From NCBI RefSeq assembly GCF_947623445.1, contig NC_135242.1, forward strand, positions 24,986,001-25,050,000: a stretch of 64,000 nt of DNA. Direction: 5' to 3'. This stretch comes from Clavelina lepadiformis (lineage: Eukaryota; Chordata; Ascidiacea; Aplousobranchia; Clavelinidae). Shown in pieces: positions 61,601 through 64,000 of this stretch. The position numbers were made by a program, and so were the translations under genes. Each line of letters starts with the position of its first letter. Position 1 is the first letter of the stretch. The notes beneath the pieces were generated by a model that saw nothing but the letters and a program-made list of their open reading frames with translations, ran no database searches and was not told the DNA's origin.

Positions 61601-64000
61601 TAAACGAACTTGACCGACTTCTAAAGTAAAAAAACTTCCACGAAATAATGCAAAGCCTAAACCGATCTGTGCCAAATGCTTTCACAAGGTCGTTCACTGC
61701 GTTTTCTTCTCAGCTATATTATCGTTTCTTACGTCACAATGCGCTATAGCGTGGGAAAGCGAACAAATGCCAAGTGATGTCATTACGCGAATCTTTTGAC
61801 AGCTTTTTCCGCTTCCTTGAGTTCTGAAACGCGCAAAAATCCTTCGTATGTCGCATCATTTAAGCCCGCTCGCTACAACGTCCAATAACATGTAAAGCGA
61901 TCAATTATGACATCACTTATTACCGATTCCTCGCCATACGCCACCGCGCCACTTGCTACAATGATCAACCCCATTGCGTCCAACAACTCGATTTCAACAA
62001 ACGTGAGAAAAAAGACTCGTGACGACACAATGATCATGAGACGACAAATCGCGCAAGTTATGCTGGGGGTCGAACATGAGGGGTATATATAGCGGTGCCA
62101 AGCACTTGAGGGGTGATTCAAGAGACAAATCGCGTCCAATAAAGACGCCAATATTCCATATTAGCGCGTCTCGTATCAAAGCAAGAGCGACCTGTACACA
62201 ACAAGCACTGACACGCAGCTCTAACCCAATTACATTGAGGCAAAACGCTCATCACTTGTGCGAGATAAAAGGCCAATTTTGGAAGACAACCGTCCTCTAT
62301 TGTGACATCACAACGGTCAATTATGACAGCTGGCGCTCGTGGCTGAGTGGGCAGAGGTGGCGGTGTATGGATTGCCTGCAAGGAGCTTTATGTCGGTTAT
62401 TTTCAATTTAAATTCCATGTCACGGGTAAACAACGGGAGCGGCCGTTGCTTTCCAATCTGCCGAAATTAGAATAATTATAGAGAGCGCGTTGGTTTAATT
62501 CATTTAAGATTAATGTGATCTCGTCGTTCATCGCGAAGCAGCCGCTGCACGGAACGAAGGAAACACGTCATCGGTAATTTTATGAAACTCGATCCACGAA
62601 ATATGATTTAACTCTTCGCAGCTTTAGGGAGTCGGAAAGAAAGATCACGTGACCTGACTCAACCAATCATCTAGCAGCTATCAGTACAACGAAGAGGATA
62701 AATTACAGTTGTAATTTGATTTTGAATGCAAATGCGCCCACGCAATTACACATGCGACTAAATTTAAATAGCTTCGATTGTCATTCCACAAGCGCATGCG
62801 GTTTTGTGGCTACGCTTGTCCTCATTCAGTCTATTCATCAACACTTAAGGCGAATTTCATTGCTCGAACACAATGCAGCAACCCATGTAAAAGCTGTCTC
62901 ATTATGGCAGCTACACACATAGCTTAAACGAAACCTTTTTACCTTATAAAGCTCCTGTACATCGTGTGCGGTCACGATAAGCATTACGTCACTCGATTTT
63001 GTGCAGTTGGCGCCGACGCCAGCTTAAACACGCCACGTCACTGCCATGTTATGTACTCTACAGACGTAGATGGCGTTTGGCGCTGAAGTGATGAATTGAC
63101 ACATCCGGGAGCTTTGTCGGGAAGTCAGTGCATTTCGCGGTGACACGTGACAGCGATAGAACACGAACGCGCCCGAAATATTCCAAATTCGTCGCAGAAA
63201 TATCTACTAGCGCACAATCGCGAACCAGTATTGAGCGCTTGACCGGTTCTACGTCATCTGTCTTGACACTAGGGCTATGACACAATGGCGATTATTAGGT
63301 AACAAAGGACGAAATATTATCACAAGTATGCATATCTGTGAGAACTAGGATATCAGCATACGACAGAACACGTGACACAAGCGCATATGGATCGCTTTAC
63401 GCGCTCGAAAACATAGGAAAAAAGCATATTTTATATTTATATGGCTTCCTTCCTGGAGCCGTAAAATGAATGCTATGAAATAGTATCCATTCCTTCCTGG
63501 GAGACAATGCTTCATAATTTCCGCGATACTTGCGCCCTGATCGCTCGTACTGTAAAAAGGCGTTCTATTTAAAGTATCAAAATCGAACGCTTTGTTAAGT
63601 CATTCAACGCGTCAGATCGCTAAGTGTACGGAACATTCTAAACTAAGGCCAGGCGAAAGTCCTTGCACTTTTACACCCTTCAATGCGTGCAACGAGTCAC
63701 TTGGCAACTTCCAAACTGAGTAATGACACCTGTCACGTCTCGTGCGCTGCTGTCATGACTAACACTTGCTGGCAGCAGACTTACAACAAAACGTCGGATG
63801 CCTAAAACCTCCTAGAATAGAATGAATGCAGTTGCCAGCTCGATGTTTCAACATGATTTGAAACTGTAACACATCAACCCCTCACTTCGGTCTCTCGCTT
63901 CAAACTTAACTGTCTCCTTTCAGTAAACCTCTTCGAAAGGGTATGTTCTTTATTACGTCACACGAGAACGGGTATTAATCGCGATAAGAACATTGATAAG
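58661..64000. other. No gene recognised
   Basis: Less AT-rich, with scattered CRE-like and CACGTG words. Open frames (for example 60450-60686 minus, 61873-62151 minus, 62076-62411 plus) overlap each other and show no domain. A TATATATA word at ~62083 is near-palindromic and could serve either strand, but no credible exon follows. The missing first exon of the membrane protein may lie here or beyond the window. Confidence 0.45.

Noticed and set aside
62335..62370. tRNA A-box-like word tggctgagtgg
   Set aside because: No B box follows at a suitable distance, so not a tRNA gene.
1..64000. CRISPR arrays, bacterial operons or prophage
   Set aside because: Spliced genes, eukaryotic repeats and polyadenylation signals throughout; no regularly spaced short repeats.

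Overview
This is AT-rich animal DNA with short spliced exons. The gene set is an ankyrin/armadillo protein ANKAR, an MO25/CAB39 scaffold, an IL-17-type cytokine and a collagen plus fibrinogen-domain lectin. Together with compact introns and many small hAT-type elements, this best fits a tunicate (ascidian, possibly Ciona-like). That assignment is inference; no rRNA or mitochondrial marker is present. No CRISPR array, operon or complete tRNA was found.

Layout. 1-5.4 kb: a decayed LTR retrotransposon (two LTRs, primer site, gag-like reading frame, polypurine tract, pol missing) and a hAT-type MITE. 5.8-8.3 kb (minus): a complete six-exon ficolin-like gene of 300 residues with a TATA box and a polyadenylation signal. 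8.4-18.6 kb: no convincing gene. It holds an old tandem duplication in which one copy was later hit by a MITE (itself carrying a nested MITE) and the other by an LTR element now reduced to a solo LTR; then a tandem array of exon-like units; then a hAT-like element carrying a splice-site-flanked exon. 21.7-23.1 kb: a DNA transposon with about 140-bp terminal inverted repeats that carries the C-terminal part of an orphan transposon-type protein. 24.1-27.5 kb (plus): an eight-exon CAB39/MO25 gene. 29.4-30.3 kb (minus): an IL-17 family gene with a furin-type site. 32-37.5 kb: a repeat array with two apparently identical 1,382-bp copies and a diverged third. 40.2-51.9 kb (plus): ANKAR, 32 exons that join in phase to 1,500 residues, with a 237-bp hAT MITE just upstream. 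53.2-58.7 kb (minus): the 3' part of a type I membrane protein whose cytoplasmic tail has an ITIM-like tyrosine motif; its first exon was not found. 58.7-64 kb: no gene recognised.

Three genes (ficolin-like lectin, IL-17-like cytokine, ITIM-tailed receptor) fit innate immunity. They are not adjacent, and the sequence shows no shared regulation. CAB39 (LKB1/STRAD scaffold) and ANKAR look like ordinary housekeeping or structural neighbours. The palindrome TGACGTCA (the CRE core) occurs about 30 times, against about one expected by chance.
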